Source: Galaxea fascicularis
Taxonomy: Eukaryota; Cnidaria; Anthozoa; Scleractinia; Euphylliidae
Direction: 5' to 3'
Assembly: GCA_948470475.1 (NCBI GenBank)
Contig: OX419340.1
Coordinates: forward strand, 24,555,067-24,619,066
DNA length: 64,000 nt
Part shown: positions 1 through 10,577 of the stretch, piece after piece
How the letters are laid out: every line of letters begins with the position of its first letter
How positions within the stretch are numbered: position 1 is the stretch's first letter
The notes under the pieces: generated by a model
Database searches by the model: none
Told to the model about the DNA's origin: nothing
What the model saw: only the letters and a program-made list of their open reading frames with translations
Program-made: the position numbers and the translations under genes

Positions 1-345
1 GATACACAGGTGCCCCCAGAACAGACTAAGTGAATAGACCATCACACCGGGGACTACGTCCCCTACTCTTTGCGATCACTGTGTGGGTTCTTTAACGTCC
101 CACACCAGTACTGTGAGACGGGACCTCCGGTTTATCGTCCTTATCCGAGAAAACTAGAAAGTCTAACAATTTGCAGATGTTATTGCAAAGAGAGCACTTT
201 CTCCTCAGTTATTTAAAGACCCTGAGTGTTGTTCCGGTCGAGGTTGAACCCCCGACCTCCTGCACAGCAGTCCGGTGCCCTACCAACTGAGCTAACCGGT
301 CGGCTATACCGATGAAATAAAATCTATGCCAGAACTCGAGCCAGG
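1..345 (-). mobile_element. tRNA-derived SINE, partial (copy A)
   Basis: Read on the minus strand, a tRNA-like head starts near 310. An A box (TAGCTCAGTTGG type) lies at 283-294 and a B box (GGTTCAACCTCG type) at 239-250, spaced as in an internal RNA polymerase III promoter. The body continues to base 1, where the window cuts it before the 3' tail; the full tail is visible in copy B. The open frame across the head is only the translated tRNA region and is not a gene. Confidence 0.85.
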
Positions 346-360
346 ACTCTAGTAAGGACT

Positions 361-415
361 TTTTTTTTGTTTTTTGTTTTTTGTTTTTTGGTTTTTTTTT
401 GTTTTTTTTTTGTCT
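361..415. repeat. T-rich low-complexity tract (TTTTTTG-type)
   Basis: Runs of five to ten T broken by single or double G, immediately beyond the tRNA-like head of the SINE. The copy B counterpart at 45147-45205 differs in run lengths, as expected for a slippage-prone tract. Confidence 0.9.
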
Positions 416-419
416 TTTT

Positions 420-1292
420 ACTGTTTTGCTGCAGAGCCACAGCCACCATTCAAACATGTGCTAACGTACATTTTCGATTTATCATCGGCCTTTGCCATGT
501 TGCATCAAGGGACTACATGACTATGAGCATAAACGATTTTGCTTCATCACAGTTCGATTACATTTCAGTACAAATGGTGTAAATCTCTAAACTATAGATG
601 AACAGTCCCAGTGTCTCACTTTTAAATCCAACATCACAATCGGTTATGTGCTTTGGCTGAGTCACAATTTTCTAACATGTATCGTTGACATTTTAACCTC
701 AACAAACCGAAATATTCCACAACAAAACAAAATGTTAAAACCCCAAAGTGGGTACTCTTCGACATCACCCAAAAAAGAGGAACAGTACTTGTTTGACTAT
801 TTTATGGCGTCATTTTTGTGAGCTAGAGTACGGACGATAAAAAAACTGCCGTCGGTAAGACCGAAAAACAAGTGAGCGAAAATGACTTTAACTTTTCGTC
901 GTGAAAAGTGACTACGGCACGATAAGCCTTGAATCAACTCAGGTGATCAACTGCAAATGGTTGAGAATGGTTTTATTCTTGACTTCGATCAATTACAGAT
1001 ATTGCAAACTACAAACCTTGACAAAAAGTCGTGGGCGGTATTATTTTTTACAACACTATTAATGATAACATCTGATTGGCAATGACAACACAAACAAATC
1101 GGTTTCAGAAAAACATTTGTCAATAAACATTGAATTAAAGACGAAGTTTTTACTGCAATTAGCCTTTTAAGTCTGCATTTTTTTAACTAACAACGAGAAT
1201 TGCTGTGTGGCATTTCGAATGCTGCAGCCGTTAAAAACAAACATAACTCGTGAGTAACCAAGGCAAATTGCTAGTCTGAGTGTTCTTGACAT
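420..1292. other. Gap with no supported gene
   Basis: AT-rich sequence with only short chance frames. I see no splice-consistent exon, RNA gene or clear repeat. It is conserved in copy B (45215-46080) with very few changes. Confidence 0.6.
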
Positions 1293-1411
1293 AAGTGTCC
1301 GTATAAAACTGACAAAACAGGAATACTAACCTGCGGATGCGGACAATTTAGGTCAGTCAATAATCACTCCGAACACAGAGCTGACATAACTAGCCGTCAT
1401 TTCACACAAAA
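1293..1411 (+). promoter_or_regulatory. Promoter-like leader repeat, unit 1
   Basis: TATAAAA at 1302-1308 is followed at 1324-1335 by TACTAACCTGCG, then by a segment that recurs at 2498-2607 with scattered changes. Finding a TATA box plus leader twice in direct orientation suggests a duplicated promoter or remnants of long terminal repeats. That role is inferred; only the repeat and the TATA string are seen. Confidence 0.45.
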
Positions 1412-1551
1412 TTATTGTTTTGCTAAGAATTTCTGCTAGGGACAACATATTGCTGGCATTTCCAATGCTGCAGCTGTTTACTTTTGGCAAGGAGTTGTTC
1501 TTTGCGAGAGTTTTCCAAATGTCAAACTTATCAAGCGGGGCCGAGGTTATA

Positions 1552-2215
1552 GAGTGTTGCCAATGTGCGAGCCAGCGAGCCAGCGAGCCAAACGTGCGAG
1601 CCATGCGAGCCATGCAAGCCATGCGAGCCAAACGTGCGAGCCTTGCGAGCCACTGAAAAACACCGACACGACCGGCTTTGCAGTCTTTCTTTTCGCAGTC
1701 TTGACTCTCCCCTCTCCCGTAGCGAAAAGTACGAGATACAAACAACGGGAGTAATGAGCTAACATAATACATCGCAGATGAATCGACAGGTGTGTGCAGT
1801 ACAGCCCAGTGGTACGACGCTATTACTGCATCCTTAAAAATAATGGTACTTGAAAAATTGTTCAAATTATCCAAGGATTGAAGACGATTAGAAAAAGATT
1901 TAGCAAGTCAACTGCGTGATGTCCGTAGAGAGATTTAGAGGAGCAACACAGAGTCATTCAACCTCGACCAAGACTCAAGAGAGAAGCATTCAAAGAGCAG
2001 AGACTGGCACGAGTTAGATGATTTCAAAAACAAGATGGCACCTACGATCGATCGATCGAGCGCGGGAAAACAGGGATAACCAGTGAGTAAAAACCGATTT
2101 TAATGGTGCTCCCAAGTATGAATTACATTTTTTTTCCAATTTTCAAAATTTTTGATGGCTCGCACATATGGCTCGCATGACTCGCATGGCTCGCTGGCTC
2201 GCAGATTGTCATTAC
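1552..2215. mobile_element. Putative 664-bp element with inverted GCGAGCC ends
   Basis: The 11-mer CCGAGGTTATA lies directly outside both ends (1541-1551 and 2216-2226), as a target-site duplication would. The left end carries tandem GCGAGCC/ATGCGAGCC units (1564-1655). The right end carries the same motif inverted (GGCTCGC units, 2157-2206), so the ends form imperfect inverted repeats. The interior has no coding frame I trust. The copy B counterpart spans 46340-46987 and has fewer GCGAGCC units. Likely a non-autonomous DNA element; the family is not recognised. Confidence 0.55.
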
Positions 2216-2497
2216 CCGAGGTTATAAACCGTTCGGACTTCGCTTGGCTTTTCTTCAACAAATTTTGTGCCCTAGAATGAGCGTCAGCAGGAAAAAACGA
2301 AACGTTTTAGCATCCAAGATGAAATATTGGATAGAAAACATTTGGAAAAAACAAGAGTCCAATTCAATTTGATATGAAAGCGTAAGGTAAGAAAAAAGAA
2401 ACCGATGCGAATGTCTCTTCGACCTTTCTCGTAGAAATCGGAAAAAATAAGACAAGTAACAAACTGAGACAAATCGTTATTCAATTTTCTTGGCATA

Positions 2498-2607
2498 AAT
2501 GTCCATATAAAAGACAATTCAGGAGTACTAACCTGCGCACAGTTTAAGTCAGTCAACAATCACTCCGAACGCAGAGCTTAAGCAGAAGCCGTCGTTTCAC
2601 ACAAAAG
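2498..2607 (+). promoter_or_regulatory. Promoter-like leader repeat, unit 2
   Basis: Second copy of the 1293-1411 unit: TATAAAA at 2506-2512, TACTAACCTGCG at 2526-2537, and a downstream segment ending in AAAAGTAAGT, which looks like a splice donor. The donor-like end hints that the leader is a first non-coding exon of something transcribed to the right. No partner exon was identified. Confidence 0.4.
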
Positions 2608-2724
2608 TAAGTCTTATTACTTCATATGCCTATCAAGGAAGCTTCTTCAATTCAGGATTTAAGCGGCAAAACCGTCCAGTTTAACACACAGCAAGGTCCG
2701 AAGACAGCGCATAATTACTGAAAC

Positions 2725-3006
2725 CTAATTGCCAGACCACACGACCTTTTCTCTCAATGCAAACTTCTGCAGGCAAACACGAGGAAAACCTGAAACTCCC
2801 TGACACTTGGTAATGTTTTTACAGCTTGACAAGAGACGCTCTCCTTTTCGCTGTTCCTCACTATAATTTCGTCTCTTTTCTCGAGCTCTTTGTTGTTCTT
2901 TCTCCTGCTGCTCGTCAGTACGATTCAGCCTGTTTACTCGTGCCCTTTCTTGTTCTTTCTCCACAGGCAGCCCATTCGTGGTGTGTGTTATCAAAAGTTG
3001 ATACAT
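2725..3006 (-). CDS. Hypothetical charged small frame, perhaps an exon relic
   Basis: 93 codons, rich in Arg, Glu and Gln, with two loose repeats of a roughly 15-residue unit (for example RTDEQQEKEQQRAREKRRN and YSEEQRKGER). The composition resembles the arginine/glutamate repeat tracts seen in some invertebrate DNA-binding repeat proteins, but I do not recognise a family. Copy B (47508-47759) has an indel that changes the N-terminal frame, which argues against strong constraint. It may be transposon-derived. Confidence 0.2.
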   Translation of the reverse strand: MYQLLITHTTNGLPVEKEQERARVNRLNRTDEQQEKEQQRAREKRRNYSEEQRKGERLLSSCKNITKCQGVSGFPRVCLQKFALREKVVWSGN

Positions 3007-3093
3007 TGACCGTTAAAACCCTAGAATTCCAACGAACTGAGTAGCGGTGGAAATATTTATATTCTAGTCAAATAAAGCCTTCCTACCTTCACT

Positions 3094-3483
3094 CTACTGT
3101 TTCTTGTCCCTTTCTGGGACGTCTAAATGCAATATCCTCGCTTTTTTCAAATCCCAGGTCACTGTCCATTCTAAATAAAGGGAAGGCCGGTGACTCGAGA
3201 TCGAACCAGTCACCGCTCGAAGGCCAATAAATTCCCAAAACAGCGGAATATCCGCTTCAAATCGCCAGCAGCAGCCGCGTAGATAAATTTCCTTTCTTTT
3301 TTCGCCAACTTGCCCGAAAATTCGACCAACACAAACGGGGAATCGCTCATTTAACCGCTCAAATTTGACCAATTCGGTGACTCCATGATACGTGAAACCC
3401 AGGGCGTTTTCCATATAGCAAAAAATTCCGGAAATTTCGGTGGGAAACGACCAACGGTGAAGAAAATGTTCCATTTGACACAA
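3094..3483 (-). other. Repeat-derived open frame, not a convincing gene
   Basis: A 129-codon minus-strand frame with no recognised domain. Its upstream part contains a CCGGAAATTTCGGTGGGAAA-type string resembling one near 26380-26470, so this is probably a dispersed repeat. Copy B lacks about 19 bp of that string yet keeps the rest open, so it is not evidently under coding constraint. Confidence 0.35.
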
Positions 3484-3514
3484 GTTCCATTCATTCCCAG
3501 GCTCCCTCGCCAGG

Positions 3515-3915
3515 CTACGTTGTGATCAGCAATCGAACATCGGAATCCTCCCATCTTTCCAGGTTTTTACTCGAGCCAGCGGGTATCTGCTACGTTTTCA
3601 AGTTGGTTACACGAGCCTGAGCTATCAGCTACGTTTTCAACTTGGTTACACGGAGGGGCAGCACTTGAAGCGCCAACTGTGAAAGGAGAATAACGAAAGA
3701 CCTTGTTTAATTTCAGATGCAAAGTGTTACGCGGGAAACAATCGGAACGCTCAAAGAACCCTTGAAAAATTGAATGTTTGCTTCAATAAATTCTACTTAC
3801 CATTGGCATACATCACACAATTGTGATCCATTAACGTCTGAAGATCGGGTGCTAGTCCATGGCACACGGGGCATTCGTATAAACTATTCGAGGGGAACGA
3901 AGAAGGAGCCGCCAT
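3515..3915 (-). pseudogene. Antisense two-exon finger/Myb-like gene, frameshifted (copy A)
   Basis: Exon 1 (3915 down to 3801) starts MAAPSS and contains a CPVC...H...C finger-like motif, then ends at a strong donor (G|GTAAGT). Exon 2 begins at 3676 after a pyrimidine-rich tract and CAG. It carries a tandem pair of NQ(V/L)ENVAD-type repeats and then RWEDSDVRLLI, the start of a Myb/SANT-like DNA-binding domain. In copy A one extra base near 3580 breaks the frame. The ATG is 12 bp from the gag ATG on the other strand. The splice model is inferred from sequence only. Confidence 0.45.
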
Positions 3916-3927
3916 TTTACCAATGAT

Positions 3928-6090
3928 ATGGCCGTGAAAGGTCTGGAACTGGAAAAACCTTGTGGAGCGGCCACTTTGGTGGATAATTGTGTGTTATCCC
4001 CGCTTCGAAACAGTCCAGAAGTAAGTCCTGAAGACTCGATAAGTCAAGTTTCAAGTCAGAATGATTCCGTGAGGTCAAAGTCCTCGTCCTCGTCTAAGAG
4101 AAAGCGAGAAGCTAGAATGAAAGCTGCCGTCGCCAACCTACAGGCAAAACAGTTAGCCGAACAAGTGAAACGAGAAAATGAAGTCCGTGAAGAGGAATTC
4201 CGTGAAGAAATGGCTCAACGCGACTTAGAGCGAAAACTTGAATATCGGAAACGCGAGCTGGAGCTGCTTCGAAAGAAAAGAGAGAGCGAAAAGGCAGTCA
4301 TTTCAGCCCAGAATAAAGCCGAATTAGCCCAACTCGAACACGAAATAATAGGGCAAGAAGTTACCGAAAGAAATGCCGAAAAGAATCAAGACAACAAGGT
4401 CAGTGAAACTGTAACATCTCTGAAACATTGTTTAGTTCTAAGTCCTAATGTGAATACTGGTGTTGAAAGTATGGATGAATTTTCAAACCCATGTATTGAA
4501 GTGAACCCTGGAATGACTTCGGGATATGTTTCCCAAGAACACAAAACGTCAGATCTTACATCTTTGCAATATGACAAACAAGTTGTCGTCTCGCATGCAG
4601 ATACCCCAGTAAATGCAACAGCTAAGTGTTTACCGCCAAAGGTCCTAGAGTTTTATGCTTCTAACAGCTGTGGGGGCACCTCAACCGCAGTTCAGACACC
4701 CCTTATTAAAGACAGTGAATCCAATATGCAAACTTACAGTTCTACCCTAAAGCCAACTCAGCCATACCCGTTCAGCCAAGGAAGTGAATATGTATCTCGG
4801 CCTATAATCACCCCTGTTGGGTTAGTGTCAGATCTTCAAACAAATACAGCATCCTCGTGTGATTACGTGTACTCGCCCCAACAATCGATTGCATACAGTA
4901 GTGGATACGCAAGTCCAGTTACATCAGTTTCTTGGTCAACAAAACCTGAAATTGAGTGTTCAGAAAACTGAGTAGTCAAACTCCTCAAGTCATTCCTTCA
5001 TTGTCAGGACCTACATGTATTAGTGCATCACCTGCTGTCAATAGTTTCCATGCCTGTTCCCCTGATCATCCAAAGTTTGAAAGTCCATTGAACCACCCTT
5101 GCTCAAGTAGTTCACCATTGTGGTGCCCAAGAAGTACATCGACTTCCCACTCAAGTCAAGTTAAGTCAAACCCTCTGCATCGACCAGTTCAAGTAGATCC
5201 TGTGGGAGAACTTGTAGATGCATTCATTGACAGGCTGGTAGATGGCCAGGAGACTGTCTTTACGGCAAATCTCAATAGCTCACAGACAGACTCTGGTATA
5301 GCTCTGCTCCGAGCACAGGAGCAGCAACGCTTGCCACCCCTTGAGCTTTTCAAGTTTACCGGCAAGCCGATTGAGTGGCCCAAGTTTATAGAGCGATTTC
5401 GTGACCAGATCCATAATAAGATGACACTGACTGACTCGGATCGAATGTCCTATCTCTTTCAAAATCGCAGCGGTGAAGCAAAGAAAGCAGTGGAAAGTTT
5501 GGGTGTGACTGGCTATAGCTATCCAACAGCCCTCAAAATACTAAAACGACAATTTGGGAACCCCAGCAGTGTGGCATCAGCCTACTTAAAGAATATACTT
5601 GATAACTCTGTTGTGACTTCACATGATAGACAGGCATTGCGTGATTATTATTATCAAGTGAAAGCTTGTACCATCTGGTGTGTCAAGATGGGTCAGTCTG
5701 CTATACTTTTAAGACCAGAGTATCTAAGCAGGGCCACAATGCGGTTACCCATTAACCTCAGAGTGAGATGGTACAAACATATTGATGGTCATACTGAGAG
5801 AGCTACCTTAATAGGGTTCGAAAGGTGGCTTTGCAAAAGAGTTGACAGCCTATTCAACCCGCTTGAGGATTTCATTGAAGAGTGGAACAAGAAGCAGTCG
5901 TATACGAGACCAAAGTCAAATCTGAAGCTTCATTCTCTCGCTACAACTACCAAACCTCCAAAGGCAGTTCAAATCCAGCCCTACAACAAGGAGGGTGGGA
6001 ACTCAGCCCATCCTATTGAACAGAAGTGCGTTGTTTGTTCAGATAGGCACCGTGTTGCCTTCTGTCCTGCTTTTAAGTCCAAAGCCTTGA
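3928..6090 (+). pseudogene. BEL/Pao retrotransposon gag region, interrupted (copy A)
   Basis: This is the capsid-side half of a BEL/Pao polyprotein. The frame opens with a Ser/Lys-rich segment, then a long charged coiled coil (about residues 55-155) rich in KRE. After a one-base deletion near 4966 the frame shifts into the 4956-6215 frame, which holds a DUF1759-type gag domain (FTGKPIEWPKFIERF, then RSGEAKKAVESL and LKILKRQFGNP). It closes with the first cysteine motif, CVVCSDRHRVAFC. Coding stops where a minus-strand LINE has inserted near 6091. The remaining zinc knuckles and pol resume near 10578. No long terminal repeat was found upstream. Confidence 0.88.
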
Positions 6091-6493
6091 AGATTCAGAT
6101 TCTTTATTTTACACTATTTATGTCATTAAGTACAGTTGAAATAAAAAAAAATAGAAAGGAAAGAAAAAAGAGCAAAGTTTTTACATATTGTAGGAAAAGA
6201 AGGAAAGGTGCGTAGTGACCATAGTAGCAATTGCTTTCGAGATGGTCACTACCACATGATTTCACGAGAAAGAAAAATATTTGTAATATGCTAGCATACT
6301 AAATTTAAGATTTACAAAGAGAAAAGGAATAAATAACAATTCATTAAGTAGTAAATTATTAATACATCTATATACATCAAATTATATCTATATACATTAA
6401 TATTTCTATTTAGACTTTTTCTTATTACAATTTGAGTGGAATTATATACCGAATTACATGAATATGATTTATAAAAAAATACAGTAATATAAA

Positions 6494-9400
6494 TTAAGTT
6501 TGATTGACAAGGAGATAACGCTTATATTGTTGAATAAAAGAAGAAAAGGGCAAAATCTTCAAATTGTAAGGTACTTTTTCCCAAACTCTAGAGGCCATGG
6601 ATATAAATCTTGAAAGGCCATAGTTGGTTCTGGAAACTGGTCTGTATAAGTTCTCTTTTGAGGCATATCTAGTGTTATAGTTATGCACTCCACTTGAGGG
6701 TGTGATTAATTTATTAAAAGCAGCAGGAGTATTGCTCGGAAGGTATTTAAGTTTATAAACTAGGGATGCTATCTTAATGTTAAATATATTATCAAGATTA
6801 TGCAATTCAAGCAATTTGTAATAAATGGAAGCATTTTCTCTTGGGGAAGCAAAAAATATGGAGCGAATACACTTATTCTGCTTTTTCCTTACAGTTTGAA
6901 GTCTGGTTTGGCATGCCGATCCCCAGCTTGCCAAACCATAAGAAATATAAGGATAAATAAGATTATAGTAGAGTTGCCTAAGAGAACTAACGGACACATG
7001 ATAGCGAAGCTTATTAAGGATACCCAAATTTTTTGCTATTCGTTTGTTGACATGCTGTATTTGAGCATCCCATTTGAGGTTCTCATCAATAAATATACCT
7101 AGGTACTTAATGGTACGTTTTTGTTGAATATTACAAGCTGTTAGATTAATAGATGATTTTTTCTTAGGTGATGCAATAATCATGTAGTTAGTTTTTTAAA
7201 ATTAATGGATAATTTATTCACATCACAGTATTTAATGACATTCATAAGTTCTTCATTTACAGTTGATTCCAAATCTGCAATATTTTTAGATGAAAAAAAA
7301 ATGTTGGTGTCATCAGCGAAAATTCGAAATAAAAGTTTACTTGATGACTTTGGGAGATCATTTATATACAATAAAAACAGCAGGGGACCAAGGGTTGATC
7401 CTTGAGGGACTCCACAAGTAATAAGTTTGGGAGAAGACTCAACATCACCAATTTTCACAAATTGATAACGGCCAGTTAGATAATTTGAGAACCACCTCAA
7501 TGGGGTTCCACGCACACCATATTTGCACATCTTGTCTAGCAAAATTCTATGGTTGATGGTGTCGAAGGCTTTGGAGAAGTCTAAAAAAATACCACATGTA
7601 AACATGTTATGATCCAAGGCAGTTTTAAGGTTATCGATAGTTTCTAGTATTGCATGCTCAGTGGAATGACCCTTACTAAAACCAAATTGATACTCAAATA
7701 GAATATTGTGTTTTTCAAGAAAGGAAATCAATTGGTCATATACTAACTTTTCCAAGACTTTACTGAAAGAAGATATAACAGCAATCGGCCTATAGTTCCC
7801 AGGCTCACAGGTACTTCCATTTTTAAGAATTGGGGTTATTCTTGAAACTTTAAAAATATCAGGAACAATTCCAGTCATGATGGATTCATTATAGATTTTT
7901 GAAAAGGGTGTTGCAAGATACTCCGCAGCCAACTTAATAAACTTGTTAGGTATATTTATGTAAGATTTATTTTCATCTAAGCCTGAAAACAGAGTAAAGA
8001 CTTGGGTTTCTGTAACTGGTGATAAAACAAAAGAGGAACAAGGGGAGCAATTTATATATTGGGTGGGACTTATAGAAGGGTCAACATCCAATTTGCTAGC
8101 TAGGCTTGGACCAACATTTACAAAATATGTATTTAACTGTTCAGCAATATCAACTGGATTAGTGAAGGTCTTATTGCCATATACAACCCTAGTTGGATAT
8201 GACTGGCCTTTAGTTTTCCTCTGAATAAGATTTCCTATAAGTTTCCAGGTGGATCTTAAATTGCTCTTGCATCTTTTAAATTGGGATTGAAAATAATCTT
8301 TTTTATTCTTAGAGATAAGACGAGATAGGGTATTGGAGTATTTTTTGTATGCAATAATTTTTTCATGGTCATGGCTACAAAAATGTGATCGATACATCTT
8401 CTGCTTGAGTTTGATAGATTTTAGGATACCTTTAGTAATCAAAGGCTTACTCATTTGCTTCTGCTTAGCCCGGGAAGCTAGCTTCATTGGAGCATGTTTG
8501 TTAACAATAAATTGAATTGCATCAATTGCATCTTGAGTTTTTGCATGAAGAGTTTTAGAAGGGTGGAGAATTAGTGACCAATCAAGCTGGCTAATGTCAA
8601 GTATAAAACTTTCCTTATGAAAGTTAGAAAAATCTTGATAGTAACGCCTAGTGTTGGTTCTCTCAATTTGTGATTTAAGAATACAAAAGACAGGCAAATG
8701 ATCAGAGATATCGATGGTAGCTATACCTGAAGTAATATGAGAAATAGATAAGTTGGTATAAATATGGTCAATAAGAGTAGCAGAATGGCTGGTAACACGA
8801 GTAGGCTTGGTAACTATTGGCAACAGACCATGCGAGAATAACATGTTTAAATACTCATCTGTTTCAGAATGGGAATTTGCTTTCATAAAGTCTATATTGA
8901 TATCACCGAATAAAAAGAGATCATTTTTATTAAGCTTAATAGATTTGATAATATTATTAAGTTGATCTGCGAAATTTGTGAGATTGTTATTAGGATGTCT
9001 ATATATACATCCAACCAAAATTGATCTCTTTTTCCCATTATCAATTTGACACTATGTTGACTCAACCTGGTCCATATCAAACCTTATATCACAGCGGGGG
9101 ATAGCTTTTAAAGTATTAGATATATAGAGGGTAGTCCCACCAGCGCTAGTTTTTGAGTCCGTACGAAAGAGGTTATAATTATTCAAGTCTAGATTAGTGA
9201 TAGAAAATTCATTAAGTTTTGTTTCTGTAATTCCTAATATATCAGGCTTTGAATCCAAAGAATTTCAAATTTCTTCAAGGGTATCAAAATTCTTCGATAA
9301 ACTTCTTGTATTACAATGGAAGATAAATAAGTTAGGACCAGATTTCCTAATAAGCTTATTTAAATCATTAATCGAATATTAATCCGAACAAGGAGAAGCA

Positions 9401-9594
9401 AACATTAAATCTGGGTCGGATTCATCACATTTATCAGGATTTGGAAACAGATCAAATAAGTCTACAGTTTCATTTAAGTTTGGAACAGACCAGTTTCCAA
9501 TAAGATGATTAAAGTCTCTATCAGAAAGGGAAAAAAAAGGCAAAATACTTACAGTTTCCTCATTGTCAGTCATTTTACCAATTAAGAGACACAA
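6494..9594 (-). pseudogene. LINE ORF2: endonuclease-reverse transcriptase, broken (copy A)
   Basis: An apurinic-type endonuclease domain comes first, with GITETKLNE, GCIYRHPNNN, LFGDINIDF, LIDHIYTN and ISDHLPVFC. The reverse transcriptase follows, with NYRPIAVIS, FLDFSKAFDTINH, GVPQGSTLGPLLF, FADDTNIF (catalytic Asp pair) and KYLGIFID. The end is a C-terminal region typical of jockey-superfamily LINEs. Copy A has a nonsense codon near 9052, where copy B reads Trp. A missing T in a T-run near 7193 shifts the frame just after LSINFKK. The element is dead in this copy. Clade (CR1/L2 side of jockey) is judged from motif style only. Confidence 0.9.
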
Positions 9595-9670
9595 TCTAAA
9601 TATTCATCGAAATTAAACATTTCCATCAGTGATGACACTAGTAGGATTTCTTCATTATGAGCCATATATA

Positions 9671-10487
9671 TTAGCGCTTTTGTGATAAGGAGTCTAGGTA
9701 TTCGTCGAATTGCTCGAAAGAAACAAAGCTGTGTTTAGTCGAGGTGTCAGACTCACGAAGCACAATCTTGCCGTTGCTAGTCCAAAGATATTTGAAGTGA
9801 TGATTTTTCTTGTAATCTAAAATCCTACCGAATAAACGCTTCCTGTACGGAGTCAAACTTTCATTTATATGAATCACAGCATTATGGTTAACAGGAGAGG
9901 ACTCCGATTGAATTTGGACTGAAGGTAAATCTTTAGTTCGTTTAGACTTCAGCTTCTTGCGGGCATTGAAGACTTCATCCCTCTTCACTCGTCGCGTGAA
10001 TTTAACAATAATATTGCGTTGTCGTCGACTATTCTTTGACGGTAGGCGATGGGCAATAGAAATATCATTCGGTTCAAGTTCGACATCAATTAACCTCGCT
10101 GTCTCAATTATTAACTGAGTAGGATTATCGTCAGCAATATCAGGAATTCCTTGGATCTCCAAGGTGTCGCGTCGGCCATATTGCTCGTTTGCATCGAGGC
10201 GGAGCTGAATGTCATAGATGTCATTTCTTACACATCCAACTTCAGTGTTAATGCCATGTATCCGGTCACTTGAATCCTTAGTGTTTCTTCTGCTCCTGGA
10301 TACCAATCAGGAGGGTATCATACTTCTCAGCAAGGAACTTTTGAGAAGTATCAAGGTCATTCATCTTTTTATTCATGGCCGCCAAATCTGCCTTCAACGG
10401 TTGAATCACTCCTGATATTTCTCTCCTCACGTCCTCGAGCAGCTCTTCTTTCCACAATTTACGGAAATCACTTAATTTAAAACTCAT
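9671..10487 (-). pseudogene. LINE ORF1: coiled-coil RNA-binding-type protein, frameshifted (copy A)
   Basis: The best start is the ATG at 10487 (MSFKLSDFRKLWKEELLED), since the frame further upstream reads into BEL sequence. An N-terminal coiled coil is followed by a compact domain containing YGRRDTLEIQGIPD, SIAHRLPSK and NIIVKFTRR. That matches the layout of LINE ORF1 proteins that bind element RNA and trimerise. Two bases are missing near 10281 relative to copy B, splitting the frame. The intact 272-codon version is in copy B. Confidence 0.82.
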
Positions 10488-10577
10488 ATCCAGATTACTA
10501 AGCCAGCAAGAAAATAATTTAAAGGTAATTTGAAGATACTTTCTCAGAGAGAGTAAAATCGTGACCGTCCAGCACGG

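Larger units (their letters stand above)
6091..10577 (-). mobile_element. CR1/L2-like LINE nested in BEL (copy A)
   Basis: About 4.5 kb, opposite in orientation to the BEL element. The BEL zinc-knuckle region is split exactly across it: FCPAFKSKA ends on the left and KERKQVVWEHRLCFNC resumes on the right. It holds two reading frames, ORF1 (coiled coil) and ORF2 (endonuclease plus reverse transcriptase). Its 3' end (left) terminates in two GAATCT units, the short tandem tail typical of the CR1/L2 group. A hairpin with 11-bp arms lies in the 3' region (6212-6252). No clear target-site duplication was seen. Confidence 0.88.

Noticed and set aside
209..457. 82-codon minus-strand protein frame
   Set aside because: It is the translated tRNA-like head of a SINE plus a T-rich tract; the same artefact recurs at 44998-45237.
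1554..1765. Overlapping frames with Cys-Glu-Pro or Trp-Leu-Ala repeats
   Set aside because: They are translations of the GCGAGCC minisatellite in several phases and change length between the two copies.
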